Source: Epiperipatus broadwayi (taxonomy: Eukaryota > Onychophora > Udeonychophora > Euonychophora > Peripatidae). From it: a stretch of DNA of 64,000 nucleotides. The notes under the pieces are model-generated. The model did not search any database. It saw only the letters and a program-made list of their open reading frames with translations, and was not told the origin of the DNA. The stretch is taken from positions 53,501 to 117,500 of the forward strand of contig JAQFVV010006736.1 of assembly GCA_028023455.1 (NCBI GenBank). The letters are read 5' to 3'. Every line of letters starts with the position of its first letter. Positions within the stretch are counted from its first letter, which is position 1. Positions 35,555-49,699 of this stretch are shown here, piece by piece. The position numbers and the translations under genes are program-made.

Positions 35555-38314
35555 CTCCTCTCCAATTGAGGATTTAAATATGTCAATTCCTTTTATTAGG
35601 TATTGACCACTTTAAATTCTTCATTTTTAATAGCTTTAATTATTTTTCAAAGTGTCTTTCAGTTTTTCTTCCACTATTAAACAATAAACGATAATATTAA
35701 GAGAGGTAGACAGTAAAGTATTAGGCAATTCAACACATAGATCGATTTTTTGTTGATTAAACCAACTTTTATTTTTTTGTGGAAGTCGTGACTACAGCAT
35801 GGGCCAATTTTGGCATGACAGATCTTGAACACGGACTTTAAGGCTGCAAATGGCAGTATTACTTTTACTGCAGATTCGACTTATGAAAATATTTATTTTA
35901 CTTAGTTACTGGAATTTTTCTCCCCAAATTTATTATTACATGGTCAGGACTTTCTCTACTGGTGCATCATCATCAATATTATTTAATCTTCACACCTACT
36001 CATCTGTAGAACAATGTCACCGCAAGAAAAGGCTTAATCCAACCCAAAACTGACCTGAAATTTATATCTTTGCCCAAATCACTTTTTTTTTTTTTACATT
36101 TGATAATGATTTATTTCCATTATTACTTTTATCATTATTAGTTTCACATTTATTTATTCAACTTTTATTTTGAAAGCATTATTTTAATCTATTTTACATT
36201 TTCCAAAAACATTTTAATTTTGCATATTTATTTAAGTCATGCTCCACTGTTTATTTGTCACAAAAATAAGGTAGACATAATCGAGGAGTTAGTCATTGGT
36301 TATAACTTGTTTTGACATTTTCAAAAACTAAGTTCTTTAATAATTTATTTCTATCATTTTTATTATTATAATTTTTTTTTATTAAGACTAACTTTAATCA
36401 TTTTCTTTATTCAAAATCCCTGGTCGTTATTTATTTGATCAAGCCAGGAATCTTTCAGATAAGACATCTAGTTTTTATCTGGTGGTTATTTAATATTTTT
36501 TTAATGAATAGACAATCATACTAGGGGATTGTGAATCACCCCTTGGCCTTTCTTTTAGATTTCTATGAGTGATATCAGAATCACTCCCGGTTCTCTTAAA
36601 GATTTTTGTTCTCTTGGGACTATTGGAATCATGTCTTTTTTGGAATCCACTCCCCAAATTTGTTCTGTGTCTATACCTTATGGAATTTATGGCCAGTTCT
36701 CTAGGTTGGGGTTTAAATCCCCTATCTTTCATATTGTATGTATATCTTGTGCTGTCGAAAGCACTCAATAATTCCACCAACTGTTCCATGGTTTTTCTTT
36801 CCATACCAATGAGCATTTGCTTGACATTGAAAGAAAAATTATGATGAACTATCCTAATAATATGTTGTTTGGATAGTGGATTGGCTGTTAAGGAATGTAC
36901 TTCTGAAAAAGGAAATGAAAGGTTCTCCAGGTCACCATTTTTCTTCCAATACCTGGTAATGAATATTTTCCTGATAATCTTTGCTCCAATAATTAGCTAA
37001 TAGAGCTTTTTTATAATTGGCAAAAATGATGGGTTTATAATATAGAGAATCCCACCAAGCTTGAGACCCACTTGTAAATGTCTACACACTATAGTGGTCA
37101 TGGCCTCTTCACTTATCTGATTTAAAGTGAAATATTGCTCCAAGTTATTTAGATGTTTCATAGGAGTGTCACCCACATGATCAGAAAATAACTGAATTTT
37201 TGAAAACTGATCTACAATCGCCAGATTATTTATAACATGTGTGTATACATTTGCACTTAGCTAGTGAGGCTTTTTTACTTCTATCAGAGTGTTTTTTCAT
37301 TTAATATATCTGCTTGAATACTATCTTTGCTAAAATTTATTTTATTTATTTTTAAAGTTAAATTATTAACTTCAACTTTAATGTTGTCAATTACTTTTCT
37401 ATTTTCCATCTTATTTTCTGCTATGGCCTCTCACACTAGCCCTATTCTTATCTCATTTTCTACTCTAGTTTTTTCTATTGTTTGGTAAGCACGTCATCGA
37501 GTTGATTCTCGACATGCATCTTATTTTTGCTTATCTCTCTCATAGTTTTTTTTCATTTTATCATAATCCAATCCGATTTTTAATTTTTCAAACAGCTTGG
37601 CTTACTCTACTAATTTCCTGTTTATCTCATAATACTGCTTTTTAGCTCTTCAGACATTTCTTTAGTCTCTTTTTTAAGCTCTTCGGCCATTTCCATACAC
37701 TGGTTTTTGATCTCTTTGCTATTCTTTTATTTTCTTCAGCTCCTTCTTTTTGTTTTTCAAGCATGCTGGTTATTAGTTCTATGATTTCACTATTTTCCTG
37801 TTTGTTCATGATTTCCTTTTCATTTTTACTTTGCTAGAAAAAATTTCTACTTTCTTATTCTTGGTTTTAGTTTGCTGTTTCTCACTGGGAACATTGTCTA
37901 TTTCCATATTCTGAGCCTTGCTCTTCTTCTTGTAATCATTTACAATTTTAGACAAATATTTATATGATATCTTTTTGCTTTTAATACCAACTTGTATTTA
38001 TGATCAGTATGCTTACTAATTTATTTACTTAATAATTTTATCACTTTACTACTTTATCCTTTCTTTAAACTTATATTTTGAGTGTTCACTCAATTTCCCC
38101 CAACTTTGTCCCCCTAATACCATTTGCCTGCAGATTTCTGACTTTTATCATTGCCTACCTACCATTATTTATTTATATCTACTATGTATCTACATATTTT
38201 TTTCGTTATCACAAAGTACAATATTTTAATAAGACTAATCCCACTTATATTTCTTTTGCCTATAAAATTCATTTTAATTAATTATTATATATATATATAT
38301 ATATATTTATTTCT
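35555..38314 (-). mobile_element. Interior of LTR element 1: gag-like region without visible pol
   Basis: Read on the minus strand, a start near 37810 (MNKQENSEIIEL) opens a lysine- and glutamate-rich coiled-coil stretch. A retrotransposon gag core follows around 37070-36940, with AWWDSLYYKP, ANYWSKDYQ and FISFF in the order expected for the Retrotrans_gag family. The last open part (36816-36490, starting MLIGMERKTMEQL) is basic. Frameshifts interrupt it. Only about 0.9 kb remains between the gag end and the LTR, and neither protease, RT nor integrase motifs were seen there. The copy is therefore gag-only or pol-deleted. Confidence 0.65.
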
Positions 38315-40449
38315 GTGAGCCGATTACTTTTATTACGCATTTTCCCCCAAATTTGAATGAATGTTCAAGCTCTCATGTTGGACAACATTTGTAAAGGAAT
38401 CTCCCCTTTTTGCCATAATTTTTAACATTTGAAGTAAATTTATGAGTTTGAAACAAAAACTTTACAGATAGGCAAAATAAAAATCATAGATCAATTCATA
38501 GATCACATGACCCTATCTCTTAAGCTTGTAAGTTATAAACAATGAGGATTGCCAATTCCTCTACAAGCTTTATTATAAATGCTTAGCCAGAGCCAGCACT
38601 TAAAATATCTCAGTCAGGAACCCCTCCCCAAACCCCTGACCATGGTTTCATGCTTTGTCACTCCTACCCTGACACCTCTCTGAGGAGTGCCAAAGCACGA
38701 AACCATGGTCAGGGGTTTGGGGAGGGGTTCCTGACAGAGATATTTTAAGTGCTGGCTCTGGCTAAGTATTTATCATAAAGCTTGTAGAGGAATTGGCAAT
38801 CCTCACTGTTTAAAAACTTTACAGGTTTCTTATTACTATTTTCTTTTGATACTTATAATTTAAGTTATTGGCTCTTAATTTAATGTTAATTATTTTACTT
38901 TGTGACCCCATTACTTAAGCAGAGGAGTAAATATGATTAATATTTACTTATATATCATACTCCCAGTCAGACAGAGATTTAATAAAAATATTAAAACAGC
39001 AGTCACTTTTCCAGATGAGGTAACTTTCTCTGGCTGCAAGAAATGTGCCACATCTCACAGGGTATTTATATGGGTTTAAACCCTAGGGTGCCATCTAATA
39101 CTGGAACCCATGAAATGTCATTAACACATTTGAAGCACTTGACCCATGGCTAGTTCTTAGAGCATGAAATCAGCAGCACAGAATGTTTAAATAAAATTGT
39201 CTATTTACTTATAATTAAATTGAGAGGGAGAAGCATAAAACAACACTAATATTTTACAAATACATTTATTAAATAATATAATATAAATAATAAGAAATAT
39301 TAAAAACATAACACAAAATATGAATATTCCTGAATGATATCTAAAGTTCTATTTAAGAGAAAATTTAAAAGTTCAATACTGGTATTAAGAATTCAAAAAT
39401 TCTATTAATGATATCAATGAACATATTTACCTAGGATTTTGTACAATCCCTGAGTTTTTCATATGGATGATCAGCCCAGTCTTCTGATCCAGTCAGACTC
39501 ATGGTAGGTGTATAGTTTGATGTCATGATACTTCTTTTTGGCCTCCTGTTCTAAGGCATGGGCTGTCTCTATTGCATGGCAAGTTCAAACATTGGCAAAA
39601 GGCAAGTCACAGCAATATATCAATGCAACTGGTAAACAAGACATGAGCAGCAAAAAAAATGAATGAACACCTAGCTTTTGGATCTAGCCACACATTTTTC
39701 TCTTGGCACGATAGAAAGATGGTTTCATCATGCTGGACTTCATTGTCTTAGTTGCTTGTAGATTTTGTTCACTGCTGCTGTTTGACCTTGGTTAACTCTC
39801 TGGTCAACTATTTTATTTATTTATTATTTTTTTAATTGTATTGCATAAAATTTTCTGAATAATCTTCTTGAACAATCTGAGTAATCTGAATCCTCGCAAT
39901 CAATTGAATAGTCTGAATCATCTTAAGAATCTGAATAATAGTCTGTTTTAGCATTTTATATTCTCTAACCCTCCCTGTTTGAGTTTTTTACCCATGCTAT
40001 CAATCCATTTGATCTTTATTTTTTTAGTTAGCACATTTTTTTAATTCTCTTATTTTTCCATTTTAATTACCAAAATTGGTCCTATATTGTTTTTTTAATC
40101 AGTCTGGAATCTTAATCCCCAGAACCTGTTTAATCTTGTACAAATTGTTTCACTTAATTATAAACTTCAATTAAAAACTGCTTTTAACCAAAAGTATTTT
40201 TGAAAGAGTTACATGTTAAAGTAAAAATACATAAAAAAAAAAAGAAAGAAAAAAAAGTTATAATTAATAATTTTTAACGTATTTTCCCGTTATATTTTCT
40301 TTTTATTTTAACCTTTTCTTTTTTCTAAACTATTAAATATAGAAATATAATTGTCATATTTCTATCTTATTTTAAAAATAAATCATGTAACTCATATATA
40401 TATATATATACACACACTTACGCAATATGTATATATACACATCGTTACA
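38315..40449 (-). repeat. LTR of element 1 (5' LTR in the minus-strand sense), with nested insertion
   Basis: Partner of 33591-35554, with similarity high enough to align by eye over nearly the whole length. The outer end reads TGTAACGATGTG on the minus strand. A hairpin retroposon (38455-38824) interrupts it. Without that insertion the length is close to 1.8 kb. The primer-binding site next to the inner end was not recognised. Confidence 0.75.
38455..38824 (-). mobile_element. Hairpin retroposon, family B, copy 2, nested in an LTR
   Basis: An exact 13-bp repeat, aaaaactttacag, at 38455-38467 and 38812-38824 flanks a 344-bp element that splits the LTR homology. Arms of about 128 bp (38538-38665 and 38683-38811) match nearly perfectly. 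They contain CCATGGTTTCATGCTTTG and AACCCCTCCCCAAACCCCTG. The minus-strand tail contains GTCATGTGATCTATGA, as in copy 1 at 18911-19191. Confidence 0.85.
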
Positions 40450-40504
40450 ATATACATACATATATATTAATGCAACTTATTATTATTAATAATAAAAGAT
40501 TGAA

Positions 40505-40640
40505 ATTTAATTTTGGTTTGGTGTAGTCATAAAGTGAAAGTCTCTGAAGATTAAGATATACAATATAGCTCTCGTCTTCGGAATTCAAGCATCGAACTTC
40601 TTACGATCTCTTAAACAAAAAAATTATTCGATTATGTTTA
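40505..40640 (+). mobile_element. Decayed family 2 SINE-like copy
   Basis: The words TTGGTTTGGTGTAGTCATAAA, broken by mutations relative to 11451, are followed by a body with GAATTCAAGC and GAACTTCTTACG and a tail with AAACAAAAAAATTATTCG. It has the same order as the 11451 copy. Confidence 0.4.
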
Positions 40641-43600
40641 TCTATTGTGAACAAGAAAAATAGTAATAGATTTAGCTTATATTTTTAAAGTAATGATTGC
40701 AAGATTATTGAGATAAGAAAAGATTCAGAAAAAGTGTCACATCAATCCAAAAAACAGAAATATCTTAAATTCTTGAGACTAGAAATCACTACAAATTCTA
40801 AAAGAGTAAAATATTTTAAATTACAGAATCTAGAAAGTATAGTTCCTCCGTTATTTAATACTAGGCAATTTTAACACAATTAGAGAAAAAGCCAGAATAG
40901 ATTTATCTTGGGAGTCATTTGTTTTTTATTGTATCTTTATTCAATTGTTTTCAAGAGAAAGCAAGATTATGTGGAGGCTATTCAATACATTTATAAAATA
41001 TTAACACTTTCTAGTTGGTTTGTTGGAGTTGAGAAAAAGAAAAAAAATTAAAAAGAGATCATAACAGAGATCATAAATGCTACTATAAAATGCTGATGAT
41101 CTAAATGCTAAATATAATACAAATTATAAAAATGTATGTTCAATTTTCAACCATTCAATTATAAAAAGAGATATTTTAGAGGGTATTCAAAAATTACTTC
41201 AAATAATGAATAATATTTTTAAATATCGATAAAAAAATTTAATATGAAATTGAAGACCATCTTGTCAGAGAATCCAGATGAATATATTTGATCATGAGAA
41301 AAAAAAGACAAATTAAATTTTAAAAATAACCATTTATTTATTTTAAATAACTTAGCAGTAAAAATTCAGATTAAATGAGCATAAAAAGATTGAAATAAAG
41401 GTCAGAATGAAATTAATTAATTTCAAATAATAAAATTATTGCTGAAAAAGTATCACTTTTCATAAATCATACTTCTAATAATAATCATTGACTTTTAACC
41501 TGTTGAGCTGAAAACTCCTCCTGCCTACTTTAAATGGGTAGCGAATTTTACGTTAATACGCTCCGTATTTGAACATTTTATTTTTACAATTGAAACTTTT
41601 TTCTGTATAATATATTGATAATCTTAACATTACTTATTACAAATATAAGCTTTCAAGTGATATAATTTTAAATGTTAATATTTGATGTTTTAAAAATATA
41701 TATAAAAACATTTTTAAATGGAGTTCTTTTCTACAAAATGAAGCTTGGTGCCATTGGATAAATATATCTAATTAAAAAGTTATAAGAGTGAAATATTATA
41801 TAGTTATTAAACAATTTTTCTTGTTCAAAATGTTAGTAGAACAAAATATTAGATAGTTTAATTCTATGTCATTAAAAGTAAGATAAATTAAGTGTTTGCT
41901 ATCATCAAAAAAAGAAAAATATATTAAATTTAAAAATGTTATTTACCATTATTAAAATTTTAAAAATTACTTATTTTATCATTTCCCAAATGATTCTACT
42001 TATGACAAAAAAAACTGTTTTCATAACAAACTTTTTAAAAATTTTTTAAAAAATAAATATTTTTAAAGAACATCTTTTTGTGATGATGCACTTTTGAGTA
42101 AAATAAAACTTTTATAAAATATTGCATAAATAATCTTTAATTTGTAAATAAACTACTGATAAATGCAATTGTTTTTGGTTTTAACCTTGGACTAAAACAT
42201 TCTATCAATAAGATATTTTTATTTCTCTCATTATATTATCATTCAAATAGGCTGTTATCAATCATGCAAAAGACTATTGTCATTGTTGAAAGGTCTGTAT
42301 AATACTGATATTTTCAGATATTTTTTCAATTGATGCACTTAAAGTAAAGCTGTATAAAGATATAAACTGCAAAATGCTTAAAACAACACAGAAGAATGAA
42401 CATCCAAAACATCAAAATGTTCCATTTGAATGTTCCATGTTAAGTTAACATTTCACAATACATAATTTTTGACAGCTGAATTAAATTTCTGACTTTTTAT
42501 TTCAATGAATGAATGGTTATTCTTTATTATATTTTCATAATTTTCAAATTATTTTTTAGAAATATATAAAAAGAAATCATTCAGAAAATAAAATTAAATA
42601 CAGAACAAAACACTGAAATACATAATCAAAACAATAGCTTTTGTTATTTTAATTGCTAATAAAGATGTATTCAAAAATTGAAAATAAAATTTATTTGCAC
42701 TCTATTTTTAAATTGTGAACAAATTATTGTAAAAAAAAACTAAGTAATAAAATTATACTTATAATTATTAAAAAATAATAAAAAAATAATAATTTATTAT
42801 TAATAAAAAAATAACTAAATTAATCATATAGACATTCCTCTTTTAGCCAATAACAATATTCTGCCTAAGTCATGTTATTAAATTTTTTTATTTATTTTTA
42901 TTCTTTTATAAATAAACATTTTCAAATAAAAGTTGAGTCTAATCATAATATTTAACTCAAAAAATAAATATTCCACAAATATTTTGTAAAAATAATTACA
43001 AATATGTAAACAAATTACAGAAAGTATAAGATTTTATTATTAAAGATGAATATCCACAATGACTCTTGCAAATACTCTTAGACCTGAGAACAAAGAACTA
43101 TCAATTAAAAGCATTGATGTCTTGTTTGTATTAGGTTCTCCAAATGCTACTGACATCTTCAGATTTTTTAAATAAATAAATATATAATTTAGTTCCAGTT
43201 TTTACTTTCAAATGAATCCAAAAACAGCAAATGAATACTACAGATGAGAATAAATTTAAGACAAAATGATTGAAGGTATTATTAGTATAAATGCAATATC
43301 ATGTCCAGTTTTGTAAAAAAAAACATAAAAGGCTTTGAATTTTTCATGTTAAATTTAAAAAAACTTAAACTAGTGAAAATTCCCAATGTGAGCTTTGTCA
43401 TAGAATCACACTTATTTTTTGAATGTCAAACTTTTGTAAATATATGCACAACAATTCCAAGGCTATTCCAAAGTTCAAATAACAACATAAAAACATATTT
43501 TAAATGTTTTTAATGATAGTCTTTCTTAAGATTAGGACATTTATATTTTTTCTATATGCACTATGGATACCAGATACATTTTTTATATAATAAGAATTCT

Positions 43601-45249
43601 AGTAAATACACATATATTTTTTGGCTTAAGTTAGAGCCAATATTATAGCAAGGGATGAAAATTTTTCCACACACAATATTTATTTAGATATCTGCTACTT
43701 AATGTAGAAACATCTGAGACCCTAGCATCAGATATTTGATTGTAATAAGCACTATTAATTATTACATTGTTTTTTTTCTTAATAAAAATATATAGAATAT
43801 ATGATTATATGTGATTCCATCTTCCATCAAGTGTAAAATTTCTACTATTCCTATTATTATCTTTGACATGTAGGAGAGAAAGGGACCTCAATATAACTTC
43901 TGATCAAAAAATTCCTTTGAAACATAAAAATATGCAATACTAAAATTATAGACAAAAAAGTGAAAAAAGTTAAAAGGAAAATAAAATTTACTTTCAAAAT
44001 ATGCTGAATCAAAACAATAACAACAAAAAATAAATAGATAATGCAGGATTTTAATATTCTATTTTCCTTTAATTGCAATTCAGTTTAAAAAAGACTCATA
44101 GGAATTATTGTTTTTTAAAAAAGAAGACTGTATACATTCTTCATGTAATAAAATAAATACAATTTGCTTTTAAAAACGATGAATCAAACTAAAATAACAA
44201 ACAAAAGAAAAAAAATTAAATGTTCAAATTGTTTTTGTCATTCTTACATGATATATTTAATAGAATTCACATATATTTAATAGATGTAAATAAAACCTCA
44301 ATTCCAATATATAATGCATGAACTGTTCCAGAAAAAAAAAATTAAAGAATTATCAGAAGGCAAAAAAAGAAACTAAATTGATTGAGAAGGCAATATTTAA
44401 TTGATAAAATACAATTAATTTGATTTATTAGTTGCTAATAGAAACAACATATCTTATATCTAGCATTATTATATTAAAGCGAAAATAAAAATATTTGATA
44501 AGTTATCACTTTCATATATACTTTCTAAAAATATTTTAAGGGTTTGATGCAGAAGAGTGAAAGAAAAGTTGAATTTTTCTCAAAAGAAAAGGTAGCAAAA
44601 TTTAAAAAAGGTTTAATTGCTTTGGATCATACTCAAATAATAAGTGAAACAATTCAGTGATGAAATGGATATGAATTTAAAATGTCATCAGATATTCTAG
44701 ATTATGCATAAAAAATAATATATGCTAAAATAATTCAATTTTTCAAGAATTATTTTTAGCAACTTAATAAATTTTTAAACGATTAGATTGAGATATATAA
44801 ATTCTTAAAGTAAATTCTGATAATTTTATTATTTTTATAATAATAGTTACTAATTAAAAAAAATTGAAACTACATTTAGTGGTTTGACAAAAACGATTGA
44901 AAATAATATTATATAAAACTAAAATAAAGTTTAAAAGTTTACGTTATATAAGGATATTATAGTTAACAATTTTACGAGTTTCTCATATGCTTAATCATAT
45001 GCTTCTAATATCACACTAACACCATCTATTGTGTATGAGTAATTACGAATACCAGAAGATTTAGTTTCATAATATTTCCATTGCCAGATTGATTTCTAGT
45101 CAGTAAGAATTAGAAATTAATGCATTTGCGCAACTAACAAACAACTTTAAATCTAGTTTCTTGGATGATATGGTTAATAGAAAAAGAAATTAAAAGATGG
45201 AAAACAAAAACAATTTGTGGGTGAAAAATAAAAACAATTGATTCTTATA
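40641..45249. other. Long AT-rich stretch without recognisable genes
   Basis: No exon, SINE, LINE or long inverted repeat was recognised in these 4.6 kb. A slightly GC-richer patch at 41500-41575 (TTAACCTGTTGAGCTG, CTCCTCCTGCC, ACGCTCCGTA) resembles the edge of a DNA transposon, but no partner end was found. Confidence 0.45.
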
Positions 45250-45271
45250 GCACACACACACACACACACAT
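45249..45271. repeat. (CA)n microsatellite
   Basis: Eleven or so CA units lie just before the left direct repeat of element 2. Confidence 0.9.
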
Positions 45272-45299
45272 TGTGAATATATAAAAACCTATTTTTAAA

Positions 45300-46430
45300 T
45301 AATTGTTTGTAAAATAATCATAAAATGTAAAAATATTTATGAAAAAAACATTCGTTGTGACTTGTAAGCAGGTCTTGATAAATATGTTTTTGAAAAACAA
45401 CTAGATATAAAACAGATTTGATTATGTATTAGGTGTTTAAAAACATGTGAAAATGCAAGTTATAAATAGGATCTGAAAAAAAAAAGATACTAAACTAGTC
45501 TAAGTCTTGTTTCATGAAGAAATCAGTCCAGGGTGATCCCAAGAAGATAGGAGAAACCTGGTTAAAAACTATCTTCCCTCAGATTAGGGTTGTGTAACTA
45601 TGAAGTATTTTTTAATAGATTATTCACTTCAAAAACAATGATAACATTAACTAGACAAGAATTATTTACTATATGTGGCTAATACAAATAAAAGCATATG
45701 GGTTAAAAAACCTAAATAATACAGTTATATTCAAAGAAGTATGATAAAGTTGCATAGAGTATGAAGATGTTGCATGCTCTAAAGAAGAAAATCATATCAT
45801 GAGGAAGAAAGTGGAATTTGCTGTAATATTACTGTACACATTGTCTATTCATCACAAATATCTGAAGAGGATAATCACAATCAGAAATGGATTGCCAAAC
45901 ACTTGTTAGCATATAAAGTAACATATAGTAGCTGCAGAAAACCATGGTTTAAAACTTTAAGATTTTTGTATTATGGTAAAATCTTTATATTTATCAATAA
46001 GTGCTTAAGTTTTAATATTTATAATTATTATATTTTCTTATTTTCAACATTTTGCATTGTATTTATTATATTTATCTGATGGCAAGTATAAGCTTATTTT
46101 TTTTGTTTTTAAAGCACATTTAAATACATGGTATTAATATACACTAATCTCTTAGAAACTATGCAATCCATGGGAAAAACATGCAAAGATAATAGTTGTA
46201 ATTTAATCCTATGATGATCAGTAGTATTAAGATTAATTTTAAACTGAATCTAAAAACAAAAATTAAAAATATTTTTAGAATAATCACACCCAATGTAACC
46301 TTAATGCTAGGTTTTTGATTATTATCATTAGAGTAGTAGTTACATAAAAAGCATATATGGGATTTTGTTAACCATTTTTAATTATTTATATTTATCTCAC
46401 ATTTTCATTTATTACAATTGGCCAAATATC
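45300..46430 (+). repeat. Long direct repeat of element 2, left copy (probable LTR)
   Basis: This aligns with about 49700-50928 in the same orientation. Shared words include TATGTTTTTGAAAAA, TGTGGCTAATACAAA and GCAGAAAACCATG. The order is fully collinear over about 1.1 kb, with many substitutions and small gaps. It is clearly older than the LTR pair of element 1. Terminal TG/CA ends and target duplications could not be fixed. Confidence 0.65.
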
Positions 46431-49400
46431 TGGCTTGAATAGCCCCTTTGCTTCTGCTCAATTCACTTTGGCAAAGCTACAAATTATATAAATAAATTGT
46501 GCATATAGTTGAATATAATATTACAAGTGACATACAATATGTATGTCTGATTTGACTTTAAATTGTGTAACATGAAAAATAAAATCAGCATTTGTAAAGT
46601 ACATACTAACGTTTTAATACAGCAATTGTTTGAGTTTAAATGGAAAAGTTTGATAAAATGACAGTATATGTAGATCAAAAAAATACTTAATGTAGGAATA
46701 TCATATTATACTGAAGAAGATTGCATAGGAAAAGTTAAGACTAGTGTGTTTATTTGATGATAAATTATAAATAAAATATTTAAGTTGACAGCAAATTTTA
46801 AAAAAAGTGGATAAGTAAAATAGTAATACGGACAATTAACAAAGCTATAATAGAGCATTTAGTTACAGATGATAACACATTTAATAGCAAGAATAATGGA
46901 AGTACAATTAAACAAATGACAATCATCAATCCTGAAGCCAATACAATCATTGGAGTTAGAATTAAAAGAACAAGAATCAATTCAAATGGTATTAAAGCCT
47001 TCAGAAAAGAAACCAGCTACATTTACTATTGAAATGCTATATGCAGTTATGAAAGACATACAATGAGAAAATGAGGAAGAGCAATGAAAAAGAAATAAAA
47101 AATTAAGTAAAGCATTAAAAACATAATGAATGTAAAGAAAATCAATAAAAAACATACCAAATTTCTAAAAGAAATGCAATTAAATATGCAGCAAAAATTT
47201 GAAGTAAAGCATTGAAAAAGAGATAAATTTGAAGAAAAGACACAAAAGATTAAGAAAATGCATTAAGAAATAAAAGAATTAAAAAGGATTCAACAATGAT
47301 TTAAAAAAAGGTTGAATAGGTAGCATGAGGTTTCAAATAACACATCAAATATAAGAGCAAATATAATAAAAAATGAGTTGCCAGAAAAAATATAGCATAC
47401 TGGTCCAAAAATTTATTAAGTCTAGTAAAAATAAATTGCAGGAGAATATGGAAAAAGTTGAAAATGAAGGAGATCAATAAGAGCTTGAATTTAGTTAAAG
47501 AACCTAAAACAGATGGTTTAAAAAATTAATTTTTTGTAATGAAACTATAAAAGAGAATATCCAAATTGAGGCATCTGTAAAATCACACACATAGATAAAA
47601 AATATGAAGTAATAAAAGATTCTAAACTTGAGAGTGCTCTGGACTTGATAGATGAACACACACATAAAATAAATAGGGAGAATAAAAATCAAGAGTTTAA
47701 TAAAATAAGAATGAAAAAATCTATTATAAGTGAAAAGTTAGCTAAAACTTATGTGATGACATGTTACAATTTGAGATAGAAAATACTTATAGTGATAAGT
47801 GCTGGAATTCATTATTTTAACTATTAAACTAGAAAATGAATTTTTCTGCCTGCCTATTAAAAATGAGATGAAGAAGAATATGAGCAGAAAATTAAAGATA
47901 AAAATTCTCTGCATTACAAAACTTACAAAAGAAAAAATTAAATAATATAAATAAAAAAATAAAACTAATAATAATCTAAGATTAAATCAGCTGATTACAG
48001 TTGACATCTTATGTAAGGTATCATCAAATTCCATTACCAGCACTGAGACTGGAAAAAATGAAAAAAAAAAAAAAAGAAAAGAGAAAAGGGTAGATTCACC
48101 TAAAATGAAGAGAATGTTAGATTTTTTTGGGTCATCTCAAATGATATCTCCACCAATAAAGAAAGAGAGAAGTAAAGTTTGATTTTTAAAGGAATAAAGG
48201 ATGATCTGAATCTGCTTAAAAGGATAAATGATTTAAAAAGAAAATAAATTATAAAATGATAAAATTTAAAATAAAGGATAACACCAAAAGTGATTTAAAA
48301 TACCAAATTTAGACAAATTTGTTGCAAAATGAGAGATTTCTAGAAAGTAAGAGTGACTTATAAAATTGATATTATTGATATATAAATAGTGTAAACAAAT
48401 ATGAAATGTGATTAGAGTATAAACAATATATTGATCAATGAGTAAAAAGAGTAATGCTGTTAATTTCTGCAAAGATTGGAAAAAATTCTGTTAAAGTTTG
48501 TTTAGATGCATTCAAATTCTAGTGATGGATGAGGATTTAGTCATGTATATGAGATACATGTGATGTTTTAAAGTGTATATATTTCAAGTACCACCACACA
48601 GTTTTTTAAGTACCTGTAAGGTTTAGAGGAGCAAGATGCAGATTTAATGCTTGTCGGGAAACATTTAAGCTTCAAAAGAAGCAAGGCTTAAATTGCAAAT
48701 GTTGTATTTATCAGTCACTAAGGCTCCCTATATTGGTATTATGTTTGATTAATTGTGAATTGTGGGTAACAAACCAATATAAAAACAAATAATCTTTCCA
48801 GTGTTTGTGCTTCATTATATATCTTAATGCCCCATGTTTAATTTTTTTTTAATCCTAGAGTTGTGAGAAAACCTGTTCGTTCTGTTTACAGTTTAAGACC
48901 AATCAAATCTGCACAATAACATCATGGACATATGTATTCTATTTATTTATGTATTGTTTGTTATAATGATAAAACTATTTATGAAAATGACTAAAACATA
49001 AAAGCAGTTTGAGAAATAAATTAAAGTAAATTTTTTGTGGATAGACATAGAAATAAGAAATGAAAAGGCAGCCTTGTGTTTCAGGGAGGAGAATTATAAT
49101 AAAACAGATTCAATAGCAGCTCAAATGAGCTATATTATAAAGTTGCATGATCAAAAAAGTTTAGTAAAATCTCTGATGGATTGATTAATAAATTTATAGA
49201 CTGTTGTGTATGTGGACATATTTCCATACTAGATATAAAATACATGTAACTTAAGTACACTGGTTTATGAAAATAAATAAAAAAATAGAACTTTAGAATT
49301 AATTATTTTTTAAATATTTAATAAATGACAATTAATTTATAGATTTTATAATGCTATAAAATAATGGGTAACATAAATATACTATGTAAAATTATAATAA

Positions 49401-49699
49401 AAAAGGATATCTCATGTAATAAAAGGCAAAAAAGGAAAAATTGTTTTCGTGTGCACAAATGAATTAATTTGTGCAATTTTAAAAAATGTATCATATTTTG
49501 TAACCATTTAAGATTTGTCTTCTGGATGATAGTTTAAAGAAATCATTTTCCTTTTCTTGCAAAAATTGAATTAGCAAGTGTAATACATTAATAAAAATTA
49601 TAAAATACTAAAATTGAAAAAGTGAAAGGACAAATTTTTGGTCATGATTATTTTTATGCTTAATGTTATTGTAAATAAATAAAAAAATATTTTTTTATT
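46431..49699 (+). mobile_element. Interior of element 2, no RT seen
   Basis: The plus strand contains several short frames rich in lysine, glutamate and asparagine that look like coiled coil (around 46810-47330). A frame ending KRMLDFFGSSQMISPP with TGA near 48182 follows. Stops and shifts are frequent. No reverse transcriptase, integrase or protease motif was recognised on either strand. Size and layout (3.2 kb between direct repeats) parallel element 1, but a gag core was not identified. Confidence 0.45.

Noticed and set aside
36565-36844. Plus-strand frames of 68 and 91 codons
   Set aside because: They are antisense to the basic C-terminal part of the gag-like region on the minus strand, which fits a retrotransposon gag better.
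41492-41575. End of a second piggyBac-like element
   Set aside because: TTAACCTGTTGAGCTG starts with TTAA, but no inverted partner end next to another TTAA was found within a few kb.
46798-46980. Hydrophobic 60-codon minus-strand frame as a membrane protein
   Set aside because: It is antisense to a more plausible open stretch inside element 2, and leucine/isoleucine richness is expected from the reverse of A-rich sequence.
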